Positions 19,414-28,036 are shown, counted from the stretch's first letter. The stretch is DNA of 64,000 bases from Pseudomonas linyingensis (GCF_900109175.1 NZ_FNZE01000008.1:62001-126000), one strand, 5' to 3'. The notes: a model not told the origin generated them from the letters alone. A program made the numbers and translations.

Positions 19414-19928
19414 TGGCGGGAGGCGATCAGGCTGCCGGTCTGCGCCGCTGGGCCGAGCAGTTCGGCCCGGTCGGCGATGTGCAGGTCAGCATGGAGGCGG
19501 CGGCACCCACCGAGCGCACCGTGGAGCCGGTCACCCTGCTGGTGATCGGTGTGCCCGGGCTGCCGAGCAACCAGATCCGCCGGGTGCAGGCGACCCTGGC
19601 GCGCTGGCAGGCCAACGGCCATCGCTGGGTCGGTGACCTGACGCGCTGGAAGGTGGTGGCGCTGGAGGCGGACAGCCCGCACCTCGCGGTGCTGGCCAGC
19701 CAGCAATCGCGCTGGGCGCTGTGGGTCGAGGGCGATGCCGACGGTTTTCGCCGTGTCTACCGCACCCTGCGTCGCCTGCGTGAACAGGGCGGGCCGCAGC
19801 GCCTGCTGGTGCTGCATGACGGCATCGCCAGCCATGCCGGCCTGCTGCGCAACCTGCAGCAGGCGGCGGCCGGCTTTCTCGATACCGAATTGCTGCTGTT
19901 GCCCGAACAGCCGGAGGGTCCGTGCTGA
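19413..19928 (+). CDS. FlhG-like protein lacking the ATPase P-loop
   Basis: A 171-residue protein at the place of flhG (fleN, ylxH) directly after flhF. Its N-terminus MAGGDQAAGLRRW contains the DQAxxLR motif by which FlhG activates the FlhF GTPase. The C-terminal part (RLLVLHDGIASHAGLLRNL ... GFLDTELLLLP) resembles the end of FlhG/FleN, where a Val-Asn-Met strand precedes a helix and FLDVEL. The MinD-type Walker A (KGGVGKT) is absent: the matching strand reads LLVIGVPGLPSNQ. It is about 100 residues shorter than FlhG. I read it as a degenerate FlhG that keeps only the FlhF-contacting helix; homology is inferred from motifs and position. It overlaps flhF by one base and flhE by seven. Confidence 0.6.
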   Translation: MAGGDQAAGLRRWAEQFGPVGDVQVSMEAAAPTERTVEPVTLLVIGVPGLPSNQIRRVQATLARWQANGHRWVGDLTRWKVVALEADSPHLAVLASQQSRWALWVEGDADGFRRVYRTLRRLREQGGPQRLLVLHDGIASHAGLLRNLQQAAAGFLDTELLLLPEQPEGPC

Positions 19929-20347
19929 GGTGCGGCCATGGCCTGGCGGCGCTGCTGGCAGGCGGGTTGCTCGCGGGAGGCGTGCTGGCCAGTGACGATC
20001 CGGCTGGCGCAGCGGCGGCGCCGGGCAGCTGGCAGGTCAGGGCGCCGGCCCTGCAGGTCGCGCGCAGCGATCGCAGCACCTGCTCGCAGCCGCTGATACC
20101 GCCCGCGCTGGCTCGAGGGCGCCAGCTGGCCAGCCTGGGCTGGCAGTTCAGCTCTCCGCCCGGCGCAGCGCTGCGTGCCTGGCTCTGTCACCCGCAACAT
20201 TGCACCGCACTGTCCGGCAACCGCGGCCGCACCCGTGCGCTGGCCGGTCTGGATGCCGGCCAGCCGCTGCAACTGTGCTTCCGCCTGACAGCGGCCGGCC
20301 CGGCGCAGCGGGTGGCTGATCTGCAGTTGCTGGTCGACTACCGCTGA
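19922..20347 (+). CDS. flhE: Flagellar protein FlhE
   Basis: A 141-residue exported protein with an N-terminal signal segment (about residues 5-24, ending LAGGVLAS). The mature part matches the FlhE pattern: GxWQ near the start, LxxLxWxF, LRAWLCHPxHC with paired Cys, LSGxxGxTxAxxG, and the end LQLLVDYR (compare VIVNYR in enterobacterial FlhE). FlhE is a periplasmic protein encoded with flhB and flhA in peritrichous bacteria and is linked to proton-leak control and chaperone-like functions at the export gate. The GTG start overlaps the upstream stop. Its presence points to an FlhDC-type flagellar system. Confidence 0.75.
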   Translation: MLRCGHGLAALLAGGLLAGGVLASDDPAGAAAAPGSWQVRAPALQVARSDRSTCSQPLIPPALARGRQLASLGWQFSSPPGAALRAWLCHPQHCTALSGNRGRTRALAGLDAGQPLQLCFRLTAAGPAQRVADLQLLVDYR

Positions 20348-20573
20348 CATGACGCGGGGATGATCCCGGTCAATCCAGGCAGTGCCGCAAAGCGCGGAAT
20401 AGTCCATGTTGACGCCGACTATTCGGCGCTTGCCGGCCATTCGCCAGCGGTAACAATGCTTGAAGGATTGTCGCGCTCCGCCTCTGAGGCATGCCGGCAA
20501 GCCTGCGTCCTGCCATCCCATCCCCCGCCGGGAGGGCAGGACGCCTTGCTTGGATTGGCGCAGAGGCAGACGG

Positions 20574-21269
20574 ATGTACACCGCACAAGGCAAGATCAGA
20601 CAGCGCGACCTGCTCGAGGAACACCTGCCCCTGGTGCGCCGCCAGGCTTTGAGCCTGCAGGTGCGTCTGCCGGCCAGCGTCGAGCTGGACGACCTGATCC
20701 AGGCCGGGATGATCGGCCTGCTGGATGCGCTGAACCGCTACGACGCCAGCCATGGCGCCAGCTTCGCCACCTTTGCCAGTCAGCGCATCCGCGGCGCTAT
20801 GCTCGACGAGCTGCGCAGTCGCGACTGGGTGCCGCGCAGCGTGCGGCGCAACACCCGTGCGCTGGACGAGGCGATCCGCCGCCTCGAGCAGCACCTTGGT
20901 CGTCCGGCGGAGGAGCGCGAGATTGCTGCGGCCCTTGGTGTCGACCTTGCCGAATACCATCACCTGCTGATGGATGCCAACGGCAGCCAACTGGTGGCGC
21001 TCGACGACTTGCCTGAGGATGAAGGCGAAAGCCTCTGCGGTGAGCCCCATGCAACGCCACTGGCGGAATTGCTCGAAGGCCGCCGCCGCGCCGATCTGGT
21101 CAGGGCCATCGAACACCTACCCGAGCGCGAGAAGCTGCTGCTTGGGCTCTACTACCAGGAAGACCTCAACCTCAAGGAAATCGGCGCGGTGCTGGGCGTC
21201 AGCGAGTCGCGGGTCTGCCAGCTGCACAGCCAGGCGGTGGCTCGCCTGCGGGCGGCGCTGGCTGACTGA
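20574..21269 (+). CDS. fliA: Flagellar sigma factor FliA (sigma-28)
   Basis: A 231-residue sigma-70-family factor for late flagellar genes. Region 2 includes LVRRQALSLQ and DDLIQAGMIGLLDALNRYD, region 3 ELRSRDWVPRSVRR, and region 4 the helix-turn-helix LNLKEIGAVLGVSESRVCQL. The ATG at 20574 (preceded by AGAGGCAGACGG) gives the normal MYTAQGK start; the frame extends further up but without family similarity. It is the last gene of the flhB run; the 226-base gap before it may hold its own promoter, which I could not identify. Matching target promoters occur at 6793, 22923, 28591 and 31005. Confidence 0.96.
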   Translation: MYTAQGKIRQRDLLEEHLPLVRRQALSLQVRLPASVELDDLIQAGMIGLLDALNRYDASHGASFATFASQRIRGAMLDELRSRDWVPRSVRRNTRALDEAIRRLEQHLGRPAEEREIAAALGVDLAEYHHLLMDANGSQLVALDDLPEDEGESLCGEPHATPLAELLEGRRRADLVRAIEHLPEREKLLLGLYYQEDLNLKEIGAVLGVSESRVCQLHSQAVARLRAALAD

Positions 21270-21273
21270 GTAG

Positions 21274-21324
21274 GCGGGAGTCCAGAAAACCCGCAGCACC
21301 TGGGCTCCCGCCTTCGCGGGAGTG
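21274..21324. repeat. GCGGGAGT palindromic repeats between convergent fliA and GGDEF gene
   Basis: GCGGGAGT occurs at 21275 and again in the perfect hairpin CTCCCGC-CTTC-GCGGGAG (21305-21322), followed by TGACG. The CTTCGCGGGAGTGACG stretch is like common proteobacterial extragenic palindromes. It lies between the 3' ends of fliA and the opposing GGDEF gene and could serve as a two-way stop, although no U-tract is present. Confidence 0.5.
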
Positions 21325-21351
21325 ACGGTCGGTGGCTTCTCCAGCGTTTCC

Positions 21352-22704
21352 CTATGCGCAGCAAACGAGGTTGCGTCCCTCTTTCTTGGCTCGATAGAGG
21401 GCCTTGTCTGCCCGATCGATCAGCCCGGCTAGCGTTTCGTCGTGGTTTTGCAGTTGGGCCACGCCAATGGATAGCGTGATCTGCCCAACCTGCGGCTGGT
21501 GCTTCTGCGCCACCCGTATGCGAATACGCTCTGCCTGCTTTTGCGCCGCGGGCAGATCGCAGTAAGGCAGCACGATCAGGAATTCCTCGCCACCCCAGCG
21601 CGCCACGCTGTCTGTGGTGCGCACGCTGGAGCGCAGCAGGTGTGCGACATCCTTCAGAACCACATCGCCAGCCGGATGCCCCCAGGTGTCGTTGATGGCC
21701 TTGAAGTGATCAACGTCGGCCAGCAACACGCAAATACTCGTGCCCCCTTCGCATGCTGCGCGGTAGGCTTTTTCAAGCTGCAACTCGCCGGAGCGTCTGT
21801 TCAGCAGGCCGGTCAGGCCGTCCACCGTGGCCTGCTTGCGCAACTCCTTCTCGGCCAGGATGCGTTTGCTGAGGTCCTTGATGATGCTGACGAAGTGGGT
21901 CATCACGCCCTTGCCGTCATACACGGGGGTGATGGTTTCCTCGCAGTGAATCAGCTGCCCATTCTTGTGCCGATTGACGACCGTAGCTCGAAACGTCTGC
22001 CCGGCCTTGAGGCTACGCCACAGGCGCTGATAGAAAGCGTCATTCTGTTCGCCAGACTTCAGGATGTTGGGCAGGCTTCCCAGGGCCTCGCCGGTGCTGT
22101 AGCCCGTGACCAGCTCGAAGCCTTGATTGGCAAACTCGATCTTGCCATCCACATCGGTGATAAAAATCGCGTCCTGCGCTGCATTGAGCGCGTTGGCCAG
22201 CAATTGATTCGTGTGCCGTGCCGCCACCAGCTCGCTGACGTCCTGTTGCACCGATACGAAATGGGTGATTTCGCCGCGCTCGTCGCGCATGGGCGATATG
22301 TTCCATTCGACGATGTAGGGCGTGCCGTCCTTGCGGTAGTTGACGGTCGAGCCTTTAAAGTGGCGCCCGGCTTGCAAGCACTCGCGCAGCTCTCGGAGTA
22401 TATCGGGGCTGGTCAGTGGGCCCTGCAGCAGGCGCGGCGTCTGGCCGATCAGCTCTTCCGAGCTGTAGCCGGACATCCTGCAAAACGCCGGATTGGCATA
22501 GAGAATCCGGGGTCCATGCGCTCCCTGCTGTGCATCGGTCAGCAACACCGCGTTGAATGACTGCTCAAGTGCCTGCCGGAACATGGAAGGCAGAATTTCT
22601 GGCGCGAGGTTTGCCTGCGCGTCCACTGCTGCAGCGGCAGGTTCCTCTGCGATCACCGCGCCCTGACTCTTTGCTCGAGGCAAGAGGCTGTCCGACTTGT
22701 TCAT
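21352..22704 (-). CDS. PAS-PAS-GGDEF diguanylate cyclase, cytoplasmic
   Basis: A 450-residue protein without membrane segments. Two PAS domains (about residues 40-165 and 165-290) carry typical phrases such as ILYANPAFCRMSGYSSEEL and ITDVDGKIEFANQGFELVTGY, each followed by a PAC-like strand. The C-terminal GGDEF domain (about 295-450) has DGLTGLLNRR, DVDHFKAINDTWGHPAGD and the catalytic RWGGEEFLIVL, so it should produce c-di-GMP. The first PAS resembles LOV/PYP-type sensors in spacing, but NCRFLQ is not present, so flavin photochemistry is not supported. It converges on fliA and its signal is unknown. Confidence 0.9.
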   Translation of the reverse strand: MNKSDSLLPRAKSQGAVIAEEPAAAAVDAQANLAPEILPSMFRQALEQSFNAVLLTDAQQGAHGPRILYANPAFCRMSGYSSEELIGQTPRLLQGPLTSPDILRELRECLQAGRHFKGSTVNYRKDGTPYIVEWNISPMRDERGEITHFVSVQQDVSELVAARHTNQLLANALNAAQDAIFITDVDGKIEFANQGFELVTGYSTGEALGSLPNILKSGEQNDAFYQRLWRSLKAGQTFRATVVNRHKNGQLIHCEETITPVYDGKGVMTHFVSIIKDLSKRILAEKELRKQATVDGLTGLLNRRSGELQLEKAYRAACEGGTSICVLLADVDHFKAINDTWGHPAGDVVLKDVAHLLRSSVRTTDSVARWGGEEFLIVLPYCDLPAAQKQAERIRIRVAQKHQPQVGQITLSIGVAQLQNHDETLAGLIDRADKALYRAKKEGRNLVCCA

Positions 22705-22922
22705 TTTTTAAAGTTATCGCTAGAAGTCATGTGCTGGGCTGAGGGCATGGCATGGATCGAACGGAGCCGTTTCCTGTCATGCCTGCAGGATTCGGATCGT
22801 CGTGCGCTCCCTCACCGGGTCGACTGCAAATTGTGAACTGCTCCGCAAAGTATCGGCAGGCCCAGGTTGAACTTGAGCCGGTTTTGCGCCCCATCAGGTG
22901 GTGGCGAAATGTGCCCGCTCTC

Positions 22923-22950
22923 TAAAGTCCTCTTCCAGATCGGCCGATAT
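22923..22950 (+). promoter_or_regulatory. Sigma-28-type promoter before the PilZ-HD-GYP gene
   Basis: TAAA at 22923-22926, 16 bases, then GCCGATAT at 22943-22950 (seven of eight against GCCGATAA). The spacer is one base longer than the usual 15. It lies 45 bases before the start at 22995, in a 290-base gap, and would place this c-di-GMP gene under FliA. Confidence 0.65.
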
Positions 22951-22994
22951 AGAGCGGTTATGCAGCGTTGCGCCGTTGACCAGAAGGGGCTTGG

Positions 22995-24680
22995 ATGGAA
23001 CAGCAAATCGATGCACCGACCCGGATAGACCACCCCGGTGAGTGCCTGTCCCTGCTCGAAGGGCTCTGTCAGCCTGGCGGCGCCTCGCTGCTGTTCTCGG
23101 CGCAGCCGGGACAGCCACATCCGGTGTTGCTCATGGATGTGGAGCATGGCGAGCGGCTGGTGATCGATATCACCGCGGTGCCCGAGTTGGCCGGCCGCAT
23201 CGAGCGCAACGACCCCTTTCATCTCTGCGGTCAGGTGGATGGCGCCATGCTGCGCACACCCAGCCTGACGGTGCTTGAGCGCCTCGATGTGCCGGAGCGG
23301 GTGCAGTTCAGTTGCGCCTACCCGCAGTGGCTGGACCTGCTGCACCGTCGAGGTTCCTTCCGTGCCGAACTGCGCAGCGACATGCTGGTCCAGGTCGAGC
23401 TGCATCCGGAAAGCGCCGAGCAGCCGCTGCTCGGGCGGCTGGCGAATCTTTCCCTCGGCGGCTGCCTGGTCGAGCTGCCGGCCAATCAGGCGGTGCGCAT
23501 CGATGGCCCGCAACAGCTCGACCTGCTGGTACTGAACTTCCCCGGCGGGCAGCGGCTGGCGGTGGGTGCGCGGATCTGCCACATCCGCAACGAGCCGGAC
23601 TGGCAGAGCCTGCGCTTCGGCTGCGAGTTCGTCGGTATCAATGGAGAACAGGAGCGGCGCCTGTGGCTGTATGTGCGGGAAATCGAGCGGGAAAAGGCGC
23701 GCACCAGCCATGACAGCTCGCGCGTGCTGCAGCCCTCGGCCCTGTTTGCTCAGCGCACGCCGTTGGTGCAGAGCCCGCCGATTGCTCGCCATTCGCTGCC
23801 AGGCAGCAGCATTGGCCGGCGTCTGGGGCGGGTGGCCGCCTATCTGGATACACAGCTCATTCGCCTGCGCCTGGGCGGCGTCATCGACTCCAAGCAGTTG
23901 TCGCAGCACAGCGACCTGCTGCTCGGCCTGCTGGCCGAAGACCGCGACGCCTTGCTGTTCGCGGTGCAGAGCCAGCCTGGCGAGCCGCAACTGGTACAGC
24001 ATGGCATCGCCATTGCCGTACGTCTGGCCGACCTGGCACAGGCGCGTGGGCTGCCCAGGCAAGCGGTCAAGGCGATTGTCGCCAGCGCACTGGTCCACGA
24101 CCTTGGCAAGGTCCTGCTGCCCACCGAGCTGCGCCGCGCCAGGCACCTGGATGCCGGCCAGCGGCAGAGTTTCGGTGCCCATGTCGGCCTGCTGCGCGAG
24201 CGGCTGGAGGGCTGCAAGTGGCTGGCCGCACCGGTGATGGATGCGGTGATCGGTTCGATCAACGAGCGCCTCGACGGCAGCGGCTACCCGCGCGCCGTGC
24301 CGGGCGAGCGCATTGGCGAGCTGGCGCGCATGGCTGCGGTGGTCGACGTGGTGGATGCCATGGGCCGGCCGCGTGCCGACCGCCCGGCCCAGTCTATAGA
24401 CAGCATCTACCGCCACCTGCTGGGAAGCGCCGGTCAATTCGACCCGCAGTGGAGTCAGAACTACATCCGCCACTTCGGGCTGATTCCGGTCGGCAGTCTG
24501 GTGCGCTTCAGCAGCGGCCAGCTGGCCTGGGTGCGTCGGCTGGATCGCGAGGGCCAGGTGACCCAGGTGCAGCTGGCGAGCAGTCACGAGTTTCCCCCGC
24601 AGGCTGCCGGTGCGCTGGTCGGCGCTGGCGAGCTGGCCAGCCTGGGGCGCATCGAAGGTGTACTGGTGGTGGAGACCTGA
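22995..24680 (+). CDS. YcgR-like PilZ protein fused to a partly degenerate HD-GYP domain
   Basis: A 561-residue cytoplasmic protein. Residues 1-115 resemble the YcgR N-terminal flagellar-brake domain; 116-235 form a PilZ domain with both c-di-GMP-binding motifs, RGSFR (119-123, RxxxR) and NLSLGG (151-156, [D/N]xSxxG). Residues of about 330-500 are HD-GYP: the HD pair in VHDLGK, a later His in FGAHVG, GSGYP, and VVDVVDAM are present, but the HHE metal-ligand motif that normally precedes DGSGYP reads SINERLDGSGYP, so two His ligands are missing. It may bind c-di-GMP at PilZ while the phosphodiesterase is weak or dead. A sigma-28-type promoter precedes it and a hybrid kinase follows. Confidence 0.8.
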   Translation: MEQQIDAPTRIDHPGECLSLLEGLCQPGGASLLFSAQPGQPHPVLLMDVEHGERLVIDITAVPELAGRIERNDPFHLCGQVDGAMLRTPSLTVLERLDVPERVQFSCAYPQWLDLLHRRGSFRAELRSDMLVQVELHPESAEQPLLGRLANLSLGGCLVELPANQAVRIDGPQQLDLLVLNFPGGQRLAVGARICHIRNEPDWQSLRFGCEFVGINGEQERRLWLYVREIEREKARTSHDSSRVLQPSALFAQRTPLVQSPPIARHSLPGSSIGRRLGRVAAYLDTQLIRLRLGGVIDSKQLSQHSDLLLGLLAEDRDALLFAVQSQPGEPQLVQHGIAIAVRLADLAQARGLPRQAVKAIVASALVHDLGKVLLPTELRRARHLDAGQRQSFGAHVGLLRERLEGCKWLAAPVMDAVIGSINERLDGSGYPRAVPGERIGELARMAAVVDVVDAMGRPRADRPAQSIDSIYRHLLGSAGQFDPQWSQNYIRHFGLIPVGSLVRFSSGQLAWVRRLDREGQVTQVQLASSHEFPPQAAGALVGAGELASLGRIEGVLVVET

Positions 24681-24683
24681 GTG

Positions 24684-27017
24684 ATGACGGATAGCTGGCT
24701 CGTCGATCCGATCATCTTCGTGGTGCTGGGCGTTATGGCGCTGGGCTTGCTGGCCGGCCTGCAGGATTGCCTGCGTCATGGCCGGCAGACCCTCAAGTCG
24801 TGGGAGGCGGATGGCTTGCTTCCGGCGTCAGGTTCTGTCCATGCCGAACATGCCGGTCAGTTGGCGGCAATCCACCGGGTTATGGCGGTGATCGAGTTCG
24901 ATCTGCAGGGCAACATCCTCACCGCCAACCAGAACTTTCTCGACCTGTTCGGCTGCAGCCTGGCGGAGATTCGCGGCTGCCATCACCAGATCCTCTGCCC
25001 GCCGGGCATCGCCGAAAGCGTGGCCTATCGCGATCTGTGGGAGCGCCTCGGCCGCGGTGAATACGAAACCGGCGAATACCACCGGCTCTCGCTCGACGGC
25101 CGCGAGCTGTGGATCCAGGCGTCCTATCACCCGATCTTCGCGGCCGACGGCAAACCCGGCAAGGTGGTCAAGTTCGCCAGCGACATCAGCTTTCATCGCG
25201 AGATGGAGGGCGAGTTGCTCAAGGCCAAGGAGCGCGCCGAGCGCGCTGCGGCGGCGAAAAGCGCCTTCCTGGCCAACATGAGCCACGAGATACGCACGCC
25301 GATGAACGCCATCATCGGCTTCACCGAGCTGCTGCTGGGCAGTTCGCTGGACGACATGCAGCGCCGACACCTGTACACCGTGCAGTACTCGGCGCGCTCG
25401 CTGCTGGGGCTGCTCAACGACATCCTCGACACCGCCAAGCTCGAGCGCGGAGTCATCGAGCTGGAAGAGGTCGACTTCTCGCTGCGCGAACTGGTCGAGC
25501 GGACCTGCGCGGTGCTGCGGCCCAACGCCGCGGCCAAGGGCGTGGCGCTGAATGTCGACTACTCCGCGGCGCTGGGTGAATGCTTCCGTGGTGATCCACT
25601 GCGCATCCAGCAGGTGCTGCTCAACCTGCTCGGCAACGCCATCAAGTTCACTTGCCAAGGCGAGGTGCGCCTCGAACTGTTGCCTGTCGCCGGGCAGATA
25701 CACATGGCCGTGCATGACACTGGCATCGGCATCCCGGCCGACCGCCTGGAGAAGATCTTCGAGCCCTTTGCCCAGGCCGACGCCTCCATGAGCCGTCGTT
25801 TTGGCGGCACCGGCCTGGGCACCACCATCGCGCGTCAACTGGTGGAGTTGATGGGTGGGCGCATTGAGGTGCAGAGCAGGCCCGGCGAAGGCAGCAGCTT
25901 CCGGGTAACCCTGTCGCTGCCCGCCGCGCAGGCGCTGCCGTTGCAACCGGTGCAGCGCCTGCCGCAGTTGCCGTCGCTGCACATTCTGGTGGTCGACGAC
26001 GTGGCGCAGAACGTCGAGCTGCTGGTGGTCAGCCTCGGTCGCCTCGGTCATCGGGTCAGCGCGGCCTCCGATGGCGCGCAGGCCCTGGCGGCGCTGCAGC
26101 GTCAGCGCTTCGATGTGGTGCTGATGGACGTGCAGATGCCCGGCACCGATGGCCTGGCCGCCACGCGTCGGTGGCGCGACCACGAACAGGCCCACGACCT
26201 GCCACGCACTCCGCTGATCGCCCTCACCGCCGGCGTCCTCGAGCGTGACCGCGAAGCCGCCCGCGAGGCGGGCATGGATGGCTTCGCCGCCAAGCCGGTG
26301 GAGCTGGATCGGCTGCTGGGCGAGATTGTCCGGGTCATCGGAGGCGCGCAGGCGCCTGTGCAGTCAGGGCCTGTGGTTGGGGCGACGACAGAAGTGCCGG
26401 TCATCGACTGGCCGCAAGGCGTGGCACTGTGGGGCAGCGAGGCTGCCCTGCTGCGAGGGATCCGGGCCTTCTGCGCTACACAGTCCGCAGTGCTCGAGGA
26501 GTTGCAGGTTGTGCTTGCCGGTGGTGTGGATGCCGAGGCGCAGCAATTGCTGCATCGCCTGCGCGGCTCGGCCGGCAACCTCGGCCTGCGGCGCCTCTGT
26601 GCCCAGGTCGGCGAGCTGGAGCGGGCACTGCGCAGTGGGCAGCGCGAGGCGCTACTTGGCGCTCCGCAGGCGTTGCGCCATGCCCTGGAACAGCTGCTTC
26701 TGCAGTTGCCAGCGCCTGAGGGGGGCGAGGCGTGCCCCGCTGCGGCAGATTGCCGGGCCGCCGTCTGCGCGACTGACACTTGCCCGCTGGTCAAGCTGCG
26801 CAGTCCGCTCGAACGCCTTGCAGCCGCCCTGCAGCGTGGCGAGCTGGACGAGCAGGCGCTGTGCGCACTCGCCGGCAGCTTCGACCCGCACCATCACTCC
26901 ACCGGCATGGCGGCCTTGCAAGCGGCCATCGACGATTTCGATTTCGACCGGGCGCTGCAGCTGCTGCACGAGCTGCAGACCTGGCTAGACATACTGCCTG
27001 AGGGCCAGCCAGCGTGA
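24684..27017 (+). CDS. Hybrid sensor histidine kinase, PAS-HisKA-HATPase-REC-Hpt
   Basis: A 777-residue kinase with one N-terminal membrane helix (about residues 7-27) and no periplasmic domain. A PAS domain (about 60-170) precedes HisKA with phospho-His H201 in NMSHEIRTP. The ATPase domain has NLLGNAIKF, DTGIGIP and GGTGLGTT (the second glycine box is a slight variant). The receiver has LVVDDV and LMDVQMPG, and a C-terminal Hpt domain carries LLHRLRGSAGNLGL. It is therefore built for an internal multistep phosphorelay. The ATG at 24684 is used because GGAG lies well placed before it; a GTG three bases earlier is possible. It overlaps the HD-GYP regulator by four bases, its probable partner. 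Confidence 0.9.
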   Translation: MTDSWLVDPIIFVVLGVMALGLLAGLQDCLRHGRQTLKSWEADGLLPASGSVHAEHAGQLAAIHRVMAVIEFDLQGNILTANQNFLDLFGCSLAEIRGCHHQILCPPGIAESVAYRDLWERLGRGEYETGEYHRLSLDGRELWIQASYHPIFAADGKPGKVVKFASDISFHREMEGELLKAKERAERAAAAKSAFLANMSHEIRTPMNAIIGFTELLLGSSLDDMQRRHLYTVQYSARSLLGLLNDILDTAKLERGVIELEEVDFSLRELVERTCAVLRPNAAAKGVALNVDYSAALGECFRGDPLRIQQVLLNLLGNAIKFTCQGEVRLELLPVAGQIHMAVHDTGIGIPADRLEKIFEPFAQADASMSRRFGGTGLGTTIARQLVELMGGRIEVQSRPGEGSSFRVTLSLPAAQALPLQPVQRLPQLPSLHILVVDDVAQNVELLVVSLGRLGHRVSAASDGAQALAALQRQRFDVVLMDVQMPGTDGLAATRRWRDHEQAHDLPRTPLIALTAGVLERDREAAREAGMDGFAAKPVELDRLLGEIVRVIGGAQAPVQSGPVVGATTEVPVIDWPQGVALWGSEAALLRGIRAFCATQSAVLEELQVVLAGGVDAEAQQLLHRLRGSAGNLGLRRLCAQVGELERALRSGQREALLGAPQALRHALEQLLLQLPAPEGGEACPAAADCRAAVCATDTCPLVKLRSPLERLAAALQRGELDEQALCALAGSFDPHHHSTGMAALQAAIDDFDFDRALQLLHELQTWLDILPEGQPA

Positions 27018-28036
27018 CCAGCGACAGCACTGAACGCCGCCAGAAAATCCTCATCGTCGACGACGAGCCGAGCAACCTGCAGGTACTGCGCCACATCCTC
27101 CAGGACAGCTACCGGCTGCTATTCGCCCGCGACGGCGACAAGGCCATCGAGCTGGCCTGCCGCGAGCGGCCCGACCTGATCCTGCTCGACGTGATGATGC
27201 CGGGCATGACCGGCTACGAGGTGTGCCGGGTGCTCAAGGGCGAGGCGGCGACCCGCGCCATCCCGGTGATCTTCGTCACCGCACTGGCCGATATCGACGA
27301 CGAGGCCGAGGGCTTCGAGGTCGGCGCGGTGGACTACATCACCAAGCCGGTCAGCCCGCTGATCGTCAAGGCGCGCGTGCGCACCCACCTGTCGCTGGTG
27401 CGTGTCGACGACCTGCGTGAAAGCCGCCTGCAGATCGTCCAGCGCCTGGGAATGGCCGCCGAGTACAAGGACAACGAGACCGGCCTGCACGTCATCCGCA
27501 TGAGCCACTACTCGCGGCTGCTGGCGTTGGCCGCCGGTTTCGGCGAGGACGAGGCCGAAGATCTGCTGCACGCCGCGCCGATGCACGACGTTGGCAAGAT
27601 TGGCATCCCCGATGCCATCCTGCGCAAGCCTGGCAAGCTGGATGAGACGGAGTGGGATGTGATGCGCGAGCACTCGCGCATCGGCGCGCAGATCATCGGC
27701 GAACACAGCGGCGGGCTGCTGCAGATGGCCCACAACATCGCCCTGCATCACCATGAGAAATGGGACGGCAGCGGCTATCCGGCCGGCCTTTCCGGCACCG
27801 ATATTCCGCTGGAAGCGCGTATCGTGGCGATTGCCGACGTGTTCGACGCCCTGACCAGCGAGCGCCCCTACAAGAAGGCGTGGAGCGTGGAGGAGGCCGT
27901 CGCGCTGATCCGCAGCGAAGCCGGCCGCCACTTCGAGCCGCAACTGGTGGAGCTGTTCCTCGACAGCTGCTTGCCGCGGGTGCTCGAAGTTAGGGAGTTG
28001 TGGAAGGAGCGCGAGGTCAGCTGCGCATCAACCTGA
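27014..28036 (+). CDS. HD-GYP response regulator (c-di-GMP phosphodiesterase)
   Basis: A 340-residue protein with a receiver domain (residues 10-130; DDEP and phospho-acceptor D59 in LLDVMMPG) and an intact HD-GYP domain (about 150-330) with MHDVGK, HHHEKWDGSGYP and IADVFDAL, all metal-ligand motifs in place. Such proteins hydrolyse c-di-GMP when phosphorylated. The GTG start overlaps the stop of the upstream hybrid kinase (GTGA), which suggests translational coupling and a cognate pair. Its 3' end overlaps the convergent small membrane protein gene by 20 bases. Confidence 0.92.
   Translation: MTSDSTERRQKILIVDDEPSNLQVLRHILQDSYRLLFARDGDKAIELACRERPDLILLDVMMPGMTGYEVCRVLKGEAATRAIPVIFVTALADIDDEAEGFEVGAVDYITKPVSPLIVKARVRTHLSLVRVDDLRESRLQIVQRLGMAAEYKDNETGLHVIRMSHYSRLLALAAGFGEDEAEDLLHAAPMHDVGKIGIPDAILRKPGKLDETEWDVMREHSRIGAQIIGEHSGGLLQMAHNIALHHHEKWDGSGYPAGLSGTDIPLEARIVAIADVFDALTSERPYKKAWSVEEAVALIRSEAGRHFEPQLVELFLDSCLPRVLEVRELWKEREVSCAST

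Noticed and set aside
21352-22704. LOV photoreceptor in the first PAS domain of the GGDEF protein
   Set aside because: The flavin-binding Cys motif (NCRFLQ type) is absent.
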